Of a stretch of DNA of 64,000 nucleotides, positions 11,830 to 23,039 are shown piece by piece. A model generated the notes under the pieces. The model searched no databases, was not told the DNA's origin, and saw nothing but the letters and a program-made list of their open reading frames with translations. Origin of the DNA: Mytilus trossulus (taxonomy: Eukaryota > Mollusca > Bivalvia > Mytilida > Mytilidae); contig NC_086374.1 of the NCBI RefSeq assembly GCF_036588685.1, positions 72,228,457-72,292,456 of the forward strand, in the 5' to 3' direction. The position numbers and the translations under genes are program-made. Numbering within the stretch: position 1 is the first letter of the stretch; each line of letters begins with the position of its first letter.

Positions 11830-12015
11830 GATATAGATTGAACATTTGTTTTCCCGTTTAAAAGGTTTTACACTGGAGCCCTTTATAACTTGTTGTTCGG
11901 TGTGAGCCAAGACTCCATGTTGAAGAACGTATTTTGACGTATAATGGTCTACTTTTATAAATTGTGACTCAGATGGAGAGTTGTCTCATTGCCACATACG
12001 ACATCTATATATGGC
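11830..12015 (+). repeat. Interspersed repeat M1, decayed copy
   Basis: It keeps TTTTCCCGTTT, TTGTTCGGTGTGAGCCAAG and GGAGAGTTGTCTCATTG, but the terminal CACACCACATC block is eroded. Confidence 0.55.
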
Positions 12016-12119
12016 TCAAAAACGAAACGAGACGGGATAAAAAGGGATAAGAAAATCCACGTTACTTTTTTAATATATTTATAATGGGCTTAATATGAGT
12101 CAGAATAGAGTAAAATAGT

Positions 12120-12365
12120 GGGTCGCATTTGGGTATAAGCGTGACGCCGGATTGCCGATTTTTTGCAAGCGTGACAGGTGAAAGTCAAATGATTGTGTCG
12201 TGAAAAAATAGAAATGAAGTCTAGCGGGACACGGATAATTACAAAAAAAGAGAACTGCATAGTATAAGCGGGATACGGGAATCTGACAAAACAAAAAGCG
12301 GAATACGAAAATCTGCCAAAACAGTAAGCGGGATCCGGGATGAGAACCCCCCAATGAGACCCCCA
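12120..12365. repeat. GC-richer stretch with three imperfect units of about 30 bp
   Basis: Units based on AAGCGGGATACGGGAATCTG recur near 12267, 12297 and 12327. Reverse-strand frames of 84 and 99 codons cross the stretch, but they overlap each other and have repeat-like composition, so I do not call a gene. Confidence 0.5.
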
Positions 12366-13565
12366 GAATAAATATTTTTGTATATTCATCCCATTGTTAC
12401 AGTCATGCCTTCAATAACAAATGTATCCGATGCATGCATTTTTTTTAAATTTTTGGTCCCTTTTTCAATTTTGTGGGGTCCAAATTTATAGACAAAAGTC
12501 CTTTAATATAGATATTTGGGATTCGTTGACATGCTGAATCAAACCGTGTATCTAGTTTTGGGATTTTTTGCCTAGTTGCTGAAATAGCCCACATAGAGTT
12601 CCAAAGGGTCTAAAATCAACAAAAATGAATTGTAGCATGCATTTCGTGTACAATAACCCAAATGTGTATGGTTTTACCTCTGCGGTAGTATCCATTCGCG
12701 GATCTAGAATTTTTCATTTTGAGAATCGCTTTTGTTACAAGTTTGAAAAGATATATATTTGATGAAGAATGAATGAGGAGTTTGTATTTCAATTTGAAAA
12801 TACATGTATCATAAATCCTAAAGTCATCAACTAAGTTTTTTCGTTTGTTGCAAGTGCATTTATCACATAATTCTACAATAAAAATTCCTCGCATCTTTGA
12901 AAATTCTACATTAATAATGACTAACTAACAGTGATAATTCATCGCATCTTTAGTTAAAATGGATCGCTTTCAATAATCGATATGCTATATTATGATGCTT
13001 TTATAACACTTATTTGAACTTTAATGCTATGTTTGTATATTATAAAGACATATCCCAATGAAAATATGTTAAGACTTATCTTCAAATCACTTAACTTGAT
13101 ATTTTCAAAACATAAACAAATACAGTTTTCCCATGATCCTTTATTCTACAATAGACATACCCGCATATAACAGTAAAAATTAACTAGCTGGATTCGCACT
13201 TTATATACACTGATACTACTTATGATGTATATACTTAATCAAATATTAAGTAATATGAAAAAATACCTTTAAGTTAACACTATAACTAGAGTTTATGAAT
13301 ATAAATAATCATGTAGATCTTAAATAGTGATAATTACCGCTAATGTTTTGAAACTAATATTGAGAGCTTTTTTTACCATTTTAGATTTTAAGAACATATA
13401 AACTATATGTGAAACAACACAAGTACATACTATTCCCCATTATTAATACTGAATAGGAATTCATAACACTTACTTTTTGTAAGAGAATTTTACACCTTTG
13501 ATTAGACTTTAACGGTTTGTTATATATATTTCCACTAACTAAGGTTGCAGATTTAGAATGAAGTC
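12366..13565. other. Gene-free stretch
   Basis: AT-rich sequence. A 92-codon minus-strand frame at 12616-12894 has no recognisable motif and no supporting splice context. I see no other structure. Confidence 0.4.
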
Positions 13566-13612
13566 GTAAAAGATGGACGAAAGAAACCAGAGGGACAGTC
13601 AATGTATCTGGA
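13566..13612 (-). repeat. Penelope-like element 3' tail fragment
   Basis: On the minus strand the stretch containing ACTGTCCCTCTGG and TTTCGTCC matches the terminal tail of the elements ending at 25345 and 59095. It is only about 45 bp. Confidence 0.5.
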
Positions 13613-14265
13613 TTTCCTTGTCAAAAAATGTAACTGGAATAAGGAACATAAATCAGGTGCTGTCTTATTTTTAATTGTTATAAAACCAAAAAAGAAGTGA
13701 AGAGAAAATTGTTAGATCTTTGTTGCACGCACTGTTTGAAATACACCAAGGGGTATTTTATATCTCACTAAATAAAGTATGTCTTTTGTCAATATTGAAG
13801 GTCGTAAGATGATGTGTAAATGTTCAAAGCATTGCCTTGTAGTCTTTGTTGGACAGTTGTATAATTGGCAAGCAACCGCATCCTCTAGAATTTTGAATTT
13901 TTATGTAAATAATTAAAATCTAACATTATGGTAAGGCGATTAATCACTGTTGTTATCCATAATATACTGAATCATTTTGATAAAGTAAATAATCTTTTTG
14001 TAAATCCAATAGAAATGAATTGACAGAGTACACAGTCAATACTCATTTGATCGATGAAAAACATGTATCGAGTGACACGCACGTATTTTGAAAAGTCCTG
14101 TATATATGTATCTTTTACTTTGGCGGGAAGTCAGTCGTCGTCTGCTAATGTATGCATCCGTATGTAAATAAGCTCTTTCATATTTTGACTATTTTATTTA
14201 TTGTGTCTGTTTAGTTAACGCATCATTGCAAATATAACGGAATTTGATGAGACTGTCATCAAAGT

Positions 14266-14445
14266 GAGAGGGTTAGCGCTATAAAACAGGGTTTAATCCA
14301 TCATTTTCTACATTTGAAAATGCCTATACCAAGTCAGGAATATGACAGTTCTTGACCATTCGTTTTTGATTTGTTTTGTTATTTGATTTTGCCATGTGAT
14401 TATTGACTTTCCGAATTGATTTTCCTCTGAGTTCAGTATTTTTGT
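14266..14445 (+). repeat. Interspersed repeat M2
   Basis: Repeat with blocks CATTTTCTACAT, CAAGTCAGGAATATGACAG, GACTTTCCG and CTGAGTTCAGTATTTTTG. Further copies: plus 30665-30825; minus 18000-18150, 25530-25700, 33625-33780, 41555-41700 (duplicated at 42936-43081), 47005-47200, 54300-54415 and 54785-55035. Non-coding, class unknown, common in mussel DNA. Confidence 0.6.
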
Positions 14446-14603
14446 CATTTTACTTCTTGTTTAATGTTTATCCACTCTTTATACAATATTCATCATGCCA
14501 TTCATTTCTGCAAATAGGCGTAAGTAATGTTTATGCCAGAGTTAGTTCAGAAACAAGTGTGGTATGTTGTTGCTATAAGTCGTATTTTGCACACCTTTTT
14601 TGA

Positions 14604-14670
14604 ATTCTTATGTAGACGAAACGCGTGTTTGGCGTACTAAATTATAATCCTGGTACCTTTGATAACTATT
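14604..14670 (+). pseudogene. Decayed hammerhead-repeat fragment
   Basis: This keeps CTTATGTAGACGAAACGCG and the downstream TAATCCTGGTACCTTTGATAA that follow the ribozyme in the 21272-21714 array. The CUGANGA core and one strand of stem I are missing and stem III is mutated, so it cannot fold as a hammerhead. Confidence 0.6.
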
Positions 14671-15424
14671 ACGGATTGTTGTGTTGATATTATTACAATG
14701 TTATGTAAATTATTATTGATTGTTTGTTTTGCATTGATGACTTTGCCAAATAATTCTAAATAAAGTTGTCAACTCTTAGGAAAAAAAAAATATTATAGTG
14801 TTAAAGGGTTAGAGTTACTGATATCTTTTTGATATTTGTACTCTAGAAAACGACTGCTACTTACTAATTTGGTATTGCTTTCATATTTATTAGTTTTCAC
14901 ACAAAACCTTCCCTAAAATAAAATGAGGACACATTCTGACAAGTTTTATACTTTCACATTCAGATATAGTGAGATGGTCTGTCGTCTTATAAGTCAAATT
15001 CCATCGAATTATTCCATGTATTTCGTATTTTAACTTGAAGTTACAGATAAATCTCTGAATTAAGAAGGTCTGCATTATTTTTAGACTATTTTCTTGAAAT
15101 GGTGAGAATGTATTCATTTTAATTTACCAATTAAGTAATAACTATTATTTAGTAGAAGCATATACATGGTTCGCCTATTCATGTTGAAAGTAAACGAATC
15201 AATAATATGATTTTGCATATAAGGCAAAAACTGCTACATCAATGGAATTCTTAAAATCCCAGAAAGTATTCTGATATGTAAATTGATCGATTGCGTTCCA
15301 TTTACTTTCAAAACCATTTGACTAATTAGCAGGACAAATGATTCATGTATAATGCTTCTTTTTGTGTTTGATCGATTTTAGCAGTTTCCATTCGTTTGAA
15401 TATTTAACTGGTTATAAGACATGC

Positions 15425-15600
15425 GAACACTGAGGTTTGCCTGGGCCATATTTGGCTCACTTATTAGTTTTGGATTGTTATGTTCCTCATCTTCTTATTT
15501 GATTTGGCCTTCCAAATGTTTTGATTCTAGCGGTGCTAGTGAGTCTTATGTAGTCTAGCGTACCAAATTATAAGCTTGATTTTTTCCCCAAATATAAATA
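15425..15600 (+). pseudogene. Decayed hammerhead-type repeat unit
   Basis: The order GCCATATTTGGC, then AAATGTTTTGATTCTAGCG, then GAGTCTTATGTAG, then TACCAAATTATAAGC follows the layout of the ribozyme repeats. The GAA core and stem III are deleted. A second eroded relative lies at 15905-15985, where GATTCGAGCGTCATTGAAGA survives. Confidence 0.5.
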
Positions 15601-16230
15601 TCAACGGTGCAACTTCTAAATATCTTTTAGACCAATAATACTGGTATCGTTCTTCACCCTATGATTTGATATTTTAGTTGAAAAATGAGTTACCAATAAA
15701 TGAAAAAAGACCCGGAACCTCTACGTAAAAAAAAACCCCCAAAAAACAAAACACCAAAAAAAATATAGAGATACATTTCATCTTCAATTTAAGACCTAAC
15801 TTTTCAATGTTGGAAAGAGTCGTGAGAGCTATTAGTAGGTATATATTGCCTCAGTTTGCACAACGTCTTGCAATGTTCCATATTAAATTCTATTAAACCT
15901 TAAAATTTTTTGGACCTTCAAACTGATTTGATTCGAGCGTCATTGAAGAGTTTTATGAACCAAATTATAAGCCAGGTGTCTTTGATTATTTATTTACTAT
16001 TTTCATTAAAGTATGATTTGTTTATTCAGTAGGTACTGACATGATTTAATAAACTTTTCTAAAATTGTTCGTTTATGAATTTTAAAATTATGAATTAAGT
16101 AAGGTTTTAACTCCCTCAGGCAAAATTGACTTTAGATGAACTTGGCGATTTGTTTTAGGCATTTTTGACATATAGCTCTTCAACGGTTTATGTACTTATA
16201 TATCTTCGGATTTTAAATGTTTGGCTTTGA

Positions 16231-16273
16231 GCGTTCCTGATGAATGTAAATCCATAAAAGCGCTTCGGACACA
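16231..16273 (+). pseudogene. Third-family hammerhead-like motif, decayed
   Basis: Stem I GCGTTC pairs with GGACAC except for one mismatch. CTGATGA is intact, stem II could be ATG with CAT, and the self-complementary stem III reads AAGCGCTT followed by C. The G of the GAA core is T here, so it should be inactive. The relative at 45713-45752 keeps GAA but has lost one strand of stem I. Confidence 0.5.
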
Positions 16274-17218
16274 TGGAATAATTATACGTGTTGTTTTCAA
16301 TTTTTTTTTTATTCCATAACATTATAATATTTCTTTATGCTATCAACAGTAAGTGTTGTTTCTGACAATAAAACTCGATTAATATATTTTTTTACAATGT
16401 ATTCAGTTTATCTATATGAAAATTTGAAGAAAATATTATTTACACATTTTTGCTGAAAGATAAATAAAATGATTTTGGGTCAAATAGCGAAATAAATTTT
16501 CTGCTTTTTGGGTTTGTCATTAATTATATAATTTAGGGAGATTTTATATTACATCAAATACATGAAATGAAAACATATTCGAAATATTTTAATATGTGAC
16601 TACAGTTTTAGAAATAAAAGTATGGATATTTAAACCATGTAAAATTTTATGAAAATTACAAGTAGACATATGAATCTATGCCATTTAATGCACAATGAGA
16701 GATACAAACGTTCTCGATTATTACTTTTGTTTAGGTGCTGCGTTGTTATAAAGAAGTTGGTAATAACAAATGAAATCATCTAAATGAATACAAAACAGAT
16801 TACAATAGCTCCTGTGTATCCCATTATCATAGATGATAGTCGTTCGTCATACATAGATGTGTGTCGTCTGATGTATGCACTCGTTGAAAGTTTGTCAACT
16901 GTATAGGTCTCTGTCGGTAAATTCTGTCCAATAGAGATCGATTTGCAAGTGCATAATTGGGTGTTGTTGTTAAAGAAGGTTCGAAACGTTGTATACTCAG
17001 AACTGGATTTAGAAGCGGTTTCCTTACTTGTTGTTATGAATGTTGTGTTTATAGTTAAAAGTTGCTCAGTGGATTCTATAAAACTTATTGGTTTAGTTTT
17101 GGATACAAGTGTGGTTATGGTTGCCTCGAATGATAGTTGCGTTTGTGATGTTGTCGTGAAAATTTCTTTTGATTTTGGAAATAGGTCAGCCACAGTTGTT
17201 ATTGTTAATTTTGTAGAA

Positions 17219-17560
17219 GATGTTGAATCATTCGTAGTAGATGTTGAATCATACGTAGTAGATTTTGAATCATACGTAGTAGATGTTGAATCATACGTAG
17301 TAGATGTTGAATCATACATAGTAGATGTTGAATCATACGTAGTAGATGTTGAATCATTCGTAGTAGATGTTGAATCATACGTAGTAGATGTTGAATCATA
17401 CGTAGTAGATTTTGAATCATACGTAGTAGATGTTGAATCATACGTAGTAGATGATGAATCATTCGTAGTAGATTTTGAATCATTCGTAGTAGATGTTGAT
17501 CATACGTCGTAAATGAAGATTCATTCGTAGTAGATGTTGATTCATTCGGAGTAAATACTA
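17219..17560 (-). repeat. 21-bp minisatellite encoding a mucin-like heptad
   Basis: About 16 tandem 21-bp units, 13 of them contiguous and nearly regular between 17205 and 17483. On the minus strand one frame reads the heptad Y/N-D-S-T/K-S-T-T, a mucin-like O-glycosylation stalk. One unit near 17494-17505 is 20 bp. Upstream units therefore read a different frame (LLRMIQH) after this point. Because the unit length is a multiple of three, no frame hits a stop within it. Composition fits a length-variable stalk in a membrane lectin. Confidence 0.85.
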
Positions 17561-17999
17561 ATTCATTCGTAGTATATGTATCAACTGTGCTTGACTCAGT
17601 TGTAGCAGAAAGATTAATTTATGATACTGTTAAAGCAAACGTAATGAATTATAAACAAACAGACACATTCCATTATAAAGGATATTACTATTAAAATCAG
17701 CAATTCGTTTTAATAAATTGTTTCATAAATAAAACTAATGACAATTTTTTTTCGAAATACTAAAGATTGTCTAACCTGTGTCTTTAGCTGTATTTGGCAA
17801 AAGCTTTCGGAATTTTAGTCCTAAATGCTTTTAAATATCGTACCTAATTTTAACTTTCATTTTCAGCCTTTTTCATTTGAACTTCACTATTGAGGCTAAT
17901 GTCGAAAAAAAACGCACGTCTTGCTTATACATATCACTTTTTTTGACGAATTCAGTTACATGTAAAAGTGGACATTCCACAAACTTTTAGCAAAAGTAA

Positions 18000-18150
18000 A
18001 ATAACAAAAGCACCGATCCTCTCATGAAAAATTCAAAACGGAAAGTCAATAAGCAAATGTAAAAATCAAAACCGCAACAATATCAAACGAACGAATAACA
18101 ACAGTTATATTCCTGACTTGGTACAGGCAAAACAACCCATTTATTTGGAT
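18000..18150 (-). repeat. Interspersed repeat M2
   Basis: Minus-strand copy recognised by TTCAAAACGGAAAGTC and TATTCCTGACTTGGTACAGG on the plus strand. Lies in intron 3 of gene 3. Confidence 0.55.
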
Positions 18151-19189
18151 TTTCTTCTGCTAAAAGTTACGTTGATATCGAAGCTTTTACTTGGAGTTTT
18201 AGAAACATTTTGATTTCAAGGTGACGAACAGCTATAATTCATTTCCGTTGTTTTGAATATGCGGTAATTTTTCATGTGATAAAATTCCATCTTTTTATTG
18301 TTCTATGTTTTTTTCAAGTATTACTCGAATTTTTTTCATGTAGAAAAATTGATGTTCGAGTCGACAAAATTATTAGTCCAACACAATTAATACGTTATTT
18401 ATTTAAACCCCAAGAAAAAAAAGTTTCACATATACTACAATAATTGTAAAGAGATCATTATTTTAAAATTAAAAATCGATGGGAGGGACTTCACATTCAG
18501 GTTCGTGTAGTAGTAACACCCAATTTTTTACAGATCCATATGTACACTGCAACCATCTATAATAAAAATTGTTGAAGTTTGTTCCACTTAAGCAGCTTTG
18601 AATCATCTTCCTTAAGTATCTGTAATACTTTGATTATACAAGAAGTGACTCGATCATTCAGATCTTATTTCATATGAAAATAGTGCTGATGTAATATCTT
18701 TTTAAACAAAAAATTATAAAAAAAATTATGAAATATTAAAAAGACTATTCAAAATAAAAAAACACTAATGTGCATATGAGATTTGTTGCAATTTTTTTGT
18801 CCATGTCTGTCAAGCAAGCTGTCATCAACAGAATGCGATATTGTTTTGACAGATTTCTTATGTATGAATAATTTTATTATTTTGTTTCACAGTACTATTT
18901 GATTAGCATTTCCTTCTTCCTGCATTAATACTTACAACTTTGACAAAGGACAACATGTATTTGTTCACAGCTGTGCGTTTTTCATTCAAATAAGCTTTTC
19001 CCCATTCGAACACAGTTTTCGTGACTTGTAAATCCCAAATCACAATGAACAATAGGCGAACCCAAACAATTTGGTTCTTTATTTAATAAATACCACGGGG
19101 GAGTCCATCACAACTTTTCATTGTTTACCCAAATGATTTTTTTACGTGATATCCCAGTACATTCCAATCCAGATATCATAGTTTGTACT

Positions 19190-21218
19190 GAAAACATAAT
19201 CTCATTACGTAAAAAGGAAATGAACATGTTATTTGTTGTGATCTACTCTATTATATATATATAAGCTGAATGCTTGACTTCCATTGCTGATTAGGATTAA
19301 GATGACATGTTAAGATTTGAGCAACATCAACATTTAAAAATCACGGAAGCAAACGTTCAAATGTTAATGAAAATCTTGTATATGTCAGATTCATTGTTTT
19401 TTTAGTAATTTTTTTTTAAAATTAGAATACAACAAGGAAAACATAAAATTCATGAATCAAGAAACTATTGAAAAGCAATATATAAGCAACATAAAGCTTG
19501 GATAATCCATTGTTCCAGGAAGATTATCAGTTTTTCTTAAGCATACAATGACGTGTAGTTAATGATAACTCTATAAAGTATGCTTATTTGTCATATGAAG
19601 TGATAAGTCCCGAGAGAGGAAATAATGAAATAATGACAGTTTATAGCTTACATTTCTGTAAATATTGACAATGCAATTTCTCATAGGAACTCCCTTTACG
19701 GCTAAAACTGTATCACTTTTACAACGAACTTTTGAAACAAATCTTATCCAAAATATAGGGTTGTGCGTCATATTTTCAAAGTTTATATGCCCTGAACTTG
19801 TAACAGTTTAAACTAACACGAATTTTCTTAACTCCCCATACCTCGAATGAAGGGTTACCACATATTTCAATGTAAACAATATGCACATGTATATTTACTG
19901 GTCACATTCCCAAGTTATGTCTCTATGAGATGGAACACAGAAAACATAACTGGGAACCAGTATGTAAACAGAATTAATTTTCTATGAATATTCTAAATCT
20001 TCTTAAAAGAGGCGTGGTTTGAAAAACAGCTGTATTTACAAAGTGCAACCTATACAGACATTTATTCAATTAGAAAACTCTCTAAAATCAGTTTTTCTCA
20101 CATTAATACTCATTTATCAGAATTATAGTTTGAAAGAAATCACCGTGTATACTCTTATTTTTTTTTACTGAACATTTTATACCCCTCCCCTGTTTCAATT
20201 TTTAAAGGAATTTGAAAACAAGACTTTAATAATTGTTAAGTTACCCTATTTGCATATTTTCTGATATAAAATGCCTAGAACCTGTTTAAAACTGTTTTGA
20301 TAACATTTTGAAAGCATATCAGAATACTATAAATGTTATGTTTAGAAGTCAATCATTACAACATTCAAGATTATATAAAATATGCAATCCTGCCTCTAGG
20401 TTTGTTCAAACAAAGCCATAATACCAGTCGTCTGAGATATATATTCACTTAAAAATGTTATGTAGATGACTGCTAACATCTAATGTTGGCATAACTTCCA
20501 AGCATAGTATCAAGAACTTGAAAATCATAAAATCATAGCATTTGCAAGTTAAATTATCTGTTTTATGACCCAGGGGGTAGGTAATTTTATATGGTTTTTG
20601 CCCTTTGGGCCTCAAGTTTCCTAAATTATTATGCTGTTTCTAGCAATTTGGAATATTTAGAACATATTCAGGATAGAACACACTATTGTTAGTTTAGTTG
20701 AGATATTTTTGTATTTCTAGCTTGTATTTTTTATGCCGTGGTGACAAAAAAGCAGATTTATGTGTTCCGGCCTACTTTTGGGTTATCAACAGGACACACA
20801 AAACCCTTAAATAATATTCAGGAAGGATCTATGAGTTTCAATGACCGCGAATAGTAAATATAAGCACTTCTTAACAAGTTAACTTACAAATATGCAAATA
20901 TTATGAATTAATTTTGTATTCAGGACGTTAAGTAAACTATGCATACTGTGAACTGTGAATTTATGCTGAGTCATCATATCTAAAGCCCAGGATTCTATCA
21001 ATCTTCATGAAATATTTATAAATCTTCATATTTGAGTTAATCGCTTTAAAATCTGGGAGATAAAGTAAATTTGGTTAAATTCTGAATGTTCTATTTTCCA
21101 CCCTATATATGTTACGTAACCACGTTTTAAATAATCAATATTTTAGAAAACTTGCCGTTGATAAATTCAGCTTTTTCCCTTATTTCTCTTTTAGGCTTCT
21201 ACAGAAATATGTATCTGC
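19190..21218. other. Gene-free stretch (intron 2 of gene 3)
   Basis: AT-rich with no recognisable exon. The part around 20570-20620 (CCCTTTGGGCCTCAAG) looks repeat-like but has no second copy in this window. Confidence 0.4.
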
Positions 21219-21307
21219 TCTGGACCGTATGAGTATTTGGGACCATACACGTATGTACATGACCATATGTTATAAAGTTATCAAAGGTACCAGGATTATT
21301 ATTTAGT

Positions 21308-21351
21308 ACGCCAGACGCGCGTTTCGTCTACATAAGACTCCTCAGTGACGC
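21308..21351 (-). ncRNA. Hammerhead ribozyme, family 1, unit 1
   Basis: Minus-strand reading: stem I GCGTCA pairs with TGGCGT (two wobbles), core CTGAGGA fits CUGANGA, stem II GTCT pairs with AGAC across a 5-nt loop, and then GAA. Stem III is ACGCGCGT, which is self-complementary, followed by C. Cleavage is predicted after the GUC triplet, between 21314 and 21313. With only two or so pairs possible in a monomer stem III, dimer folding is likely, as known for newt satellite hammerheads. Confidence 0.8.
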
Positions 21352-21544
21352 TCAAATCAAAAATATTTATAAACTCAAACAAGTACAAAGATGAAGAGCA
21401 TTGGGAATCCATAATTCCAAAAAGTTGTGCCAAATATGGCTAAGGTAATCTATGCCTGGGATTAAGAAAATCCTTAGTTTTTCGAAAAGTTCAAGGTTTT
21501 GTATACAAGAAATTTATAAAAATGACCACATTATTGATATTCAT

Positions 21545-21564
21545 GTCAACACCGAAGTGTTGAC
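21545..21564 (-). ncRNA. Conserved UUCG hairpin in the retrozyme body
   Basis: On the ribozyme strand, GTCAACAC pairs perfectly with GTGTTGAC around TTCG, giving a C(UUCG)G tetraloop. Family 2 has the same loop at 59485-59504 with a different but equally paired stem, which shows selection or shared descent of an RNA fold. Confidence 0.7.
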
Positions 21565-21664
21565 TACTGGGCTGGTGATACCCTCGGGGACGAAACGTCT
21601 ACCAGCAGTTGCATCGACCCAGTGGTGTAAATAGTTATCAAAGGTACCAGGATTATAATTTAGT

Positions 21665-21708
21665 ACGCCAGACGCGCGTTTCGTCTACATAAGACTCCTC
21701 AGTGACGC
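21665..21708 (-). ncRNA. Hammerhead ribozyme, family 1, unit 2
   Basis: Same sequence as unit 1 over core and helices. Predicted cleavage between 21671 and 21670, giving a 357-nt monomer with unit 1. Confidence 0.8.
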
Positions 21709-23039
21709 TCAAATATACTCGAATGGTCCGACCGTACGCGTATGGTCGGGGTAATTAAACAAGCTTACTTTTAATACTAAACTCTGCATAGGGTTTGATT
21801 CTTTTAGTTGTGACGTTATTAAAAGACGATGTAAAAGGTCATTTAATTATATTATAATAATGATAAGATGAACAAAATAAAAATAAGGAGTTTCATACAG
21901 TTAATTTAACTCACTTGTCAAAACTATCGTATGGTTTGTTAATACGAGTGAATGGCAATACGTCGACTTGGGAAGATAAGCTATAAAAATACCTTAATGA
22001 TCTGTTAACAAGAAGTCAACTGTTAAACAACGGAATGACCAAGTCATCGGTATCACTTCGCTCATGCAGCTGCTAAGAAGGCTAGCTTTATACTTGTAAC
22101 AAAATATGTAACTGCAAGGAATCGTGCACAAGCAAGACGTGCAAATGCCGAGAAGCTATGGTACCGTGTGGAGGTAGATGTAACTCATGAGTCATGGCAA
22201 ACATGCAAGAATACAATTAGCGATGATAACTAACTATATGGAAATAATATATAATGTTAATGTAGCATTTTAATTATGAAATTAATACATTTTCATGTAA
22301 CCATCATTGTTTTTGTTTTGTTTTTGTTTTTATAGATATACAGTTAATTGTATTATTGGAACGTTTCTGATGCATATTTGAAAAAAAAATACCTATATGA
22401 TCCAAATACGCTTATGGTCAGGCCCGTTAATAACCAAACGAGTATATACTCATATGGTCAAAATACTCATATGGTATATATGAGAATGCTAAAACCAAAT
22501 CAGTATGTAATTTATGTATATAGTATACTTACACAGCCAAAGTGTTCATGTATTGTGTGAGGTCTGTCATGATATCATTGTCAAAGAGGTATATATATCA
22601 TTACAAAATCATGATTCAGTTAATAATTATATAAATCTAACATCAGTGTAGCACTATTTTGTGTCGTTTGTTCTGATTCTATCCAAGCACTAGATTCATC
22701 GTGCATAACCTAGAAAGCGGTTCAATTAAACAGGACCTCCAGATTCTGAAACAATAGAAACTGTTTTTTCCATATTAATCTTAGTTGTAAGGTTAAACCA
22801 AAAAAATAATTGATTAAACTTTAATTGACCGTGAAAGTGACACAAAGCCTACGCGTGTTGATTCAATCGTAATTTACTTCTTTTTTTGGAATTTCTGTTT
22901 TCTCCGTATAATTTCTGATTAAAAAAATAATTCTCTGTTTCTACTTGATAATTTTATCAAGTTTTGTTTAGCCTGCTATATGGTATTAATTTTGTTCACT
23001 GTTGACGGTCGTAGGTTTACCAGTAAGTGTTCACATCTT

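Larger units (their letters stand above)
21272..21714 (-). mobile_element. Retrozyme-like tandem repeat, family 1 (357-bp period)
   Basis: An 80-bp block (TTATCAAAGGTACCAGGATT through the ribozyme to GACGCTC) occurs twice in direct orientation, 357 bp apart, with one unit between. Each block carries a hammerhead motif on the minus strand. The unit also has a hairpin (21545-21564) and a second structured module (21565-21626). There is no protein frame. Direct ribozyme-bearing repeats around a non-coding body are the hallmark of retrozymes, known from plants and metazoans. Processing at the two ribozymes would release a 357-nt RNA. Confidence 0.75.
21219..22474. mobile_element. DNA transposon relic with palindrome-rich inverted repeats (copy 2)
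   Basis: The ends match copy 1 at 6037-7060 (CCGTATGAGTATTTGGGACC on the left, CTCATATGGTCAAAATACTC on the right), and the interiors align along most of their length. A 443-bp retrozyme-like array (21272-21714) is inserted in the left arm. Positions 22107-22190 encode CNCKESCTSKTCKCREAM then VPCGGRCNS and a stop, a C-x-C-x3-C-x4-C-x-C-x6-C-x3-C pattern like CXC-type zinc-binding domains. The frame upstream is broken. Confidence 0.75.

Noticed and set aside
12090..12389. 99- and 84-codon minus-strand frames
   Set aside because: They overlap in different frames across an imperfect 30-bp repeat, have no domain and no splice context.
13381..13602. Possible extra exon between a TTAG acceptor and a GTAAGT donor near 13480-13550
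   Set aside because: Phases would be 1 in and 0 out, unlike the rest of the family, and the peptide has no CTLD or Ig landmark. Part of it is a Penelope tail.
14890..15117. 75-codon minus-strand frame
   Set aside because: No motif, no homologous exon in the paralogs, within the length expected by chance in this DNA.
16943..17512. 189-codon plus-strand frame of V-D-V-E-S-Y-V repeats
   Set aside because: It is the antisense shadow of the minus-strand stalk exon and its 21-bp minisatellite. A repeat unit of 21 bp keeps every frame open.
17205..17560. CRISPR-like regular array
   Set aside because: Units are contiguous 21-bp repeats without spacers, in a eukaryotic coding exon. It is a minisatellite.
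21452..21634. 60-codon frame in the retrozyme body
   Set aside because: It lies on the strand opposite the ribozymes and crosses the structured hairpins. Family 2 has no equivalent frame.
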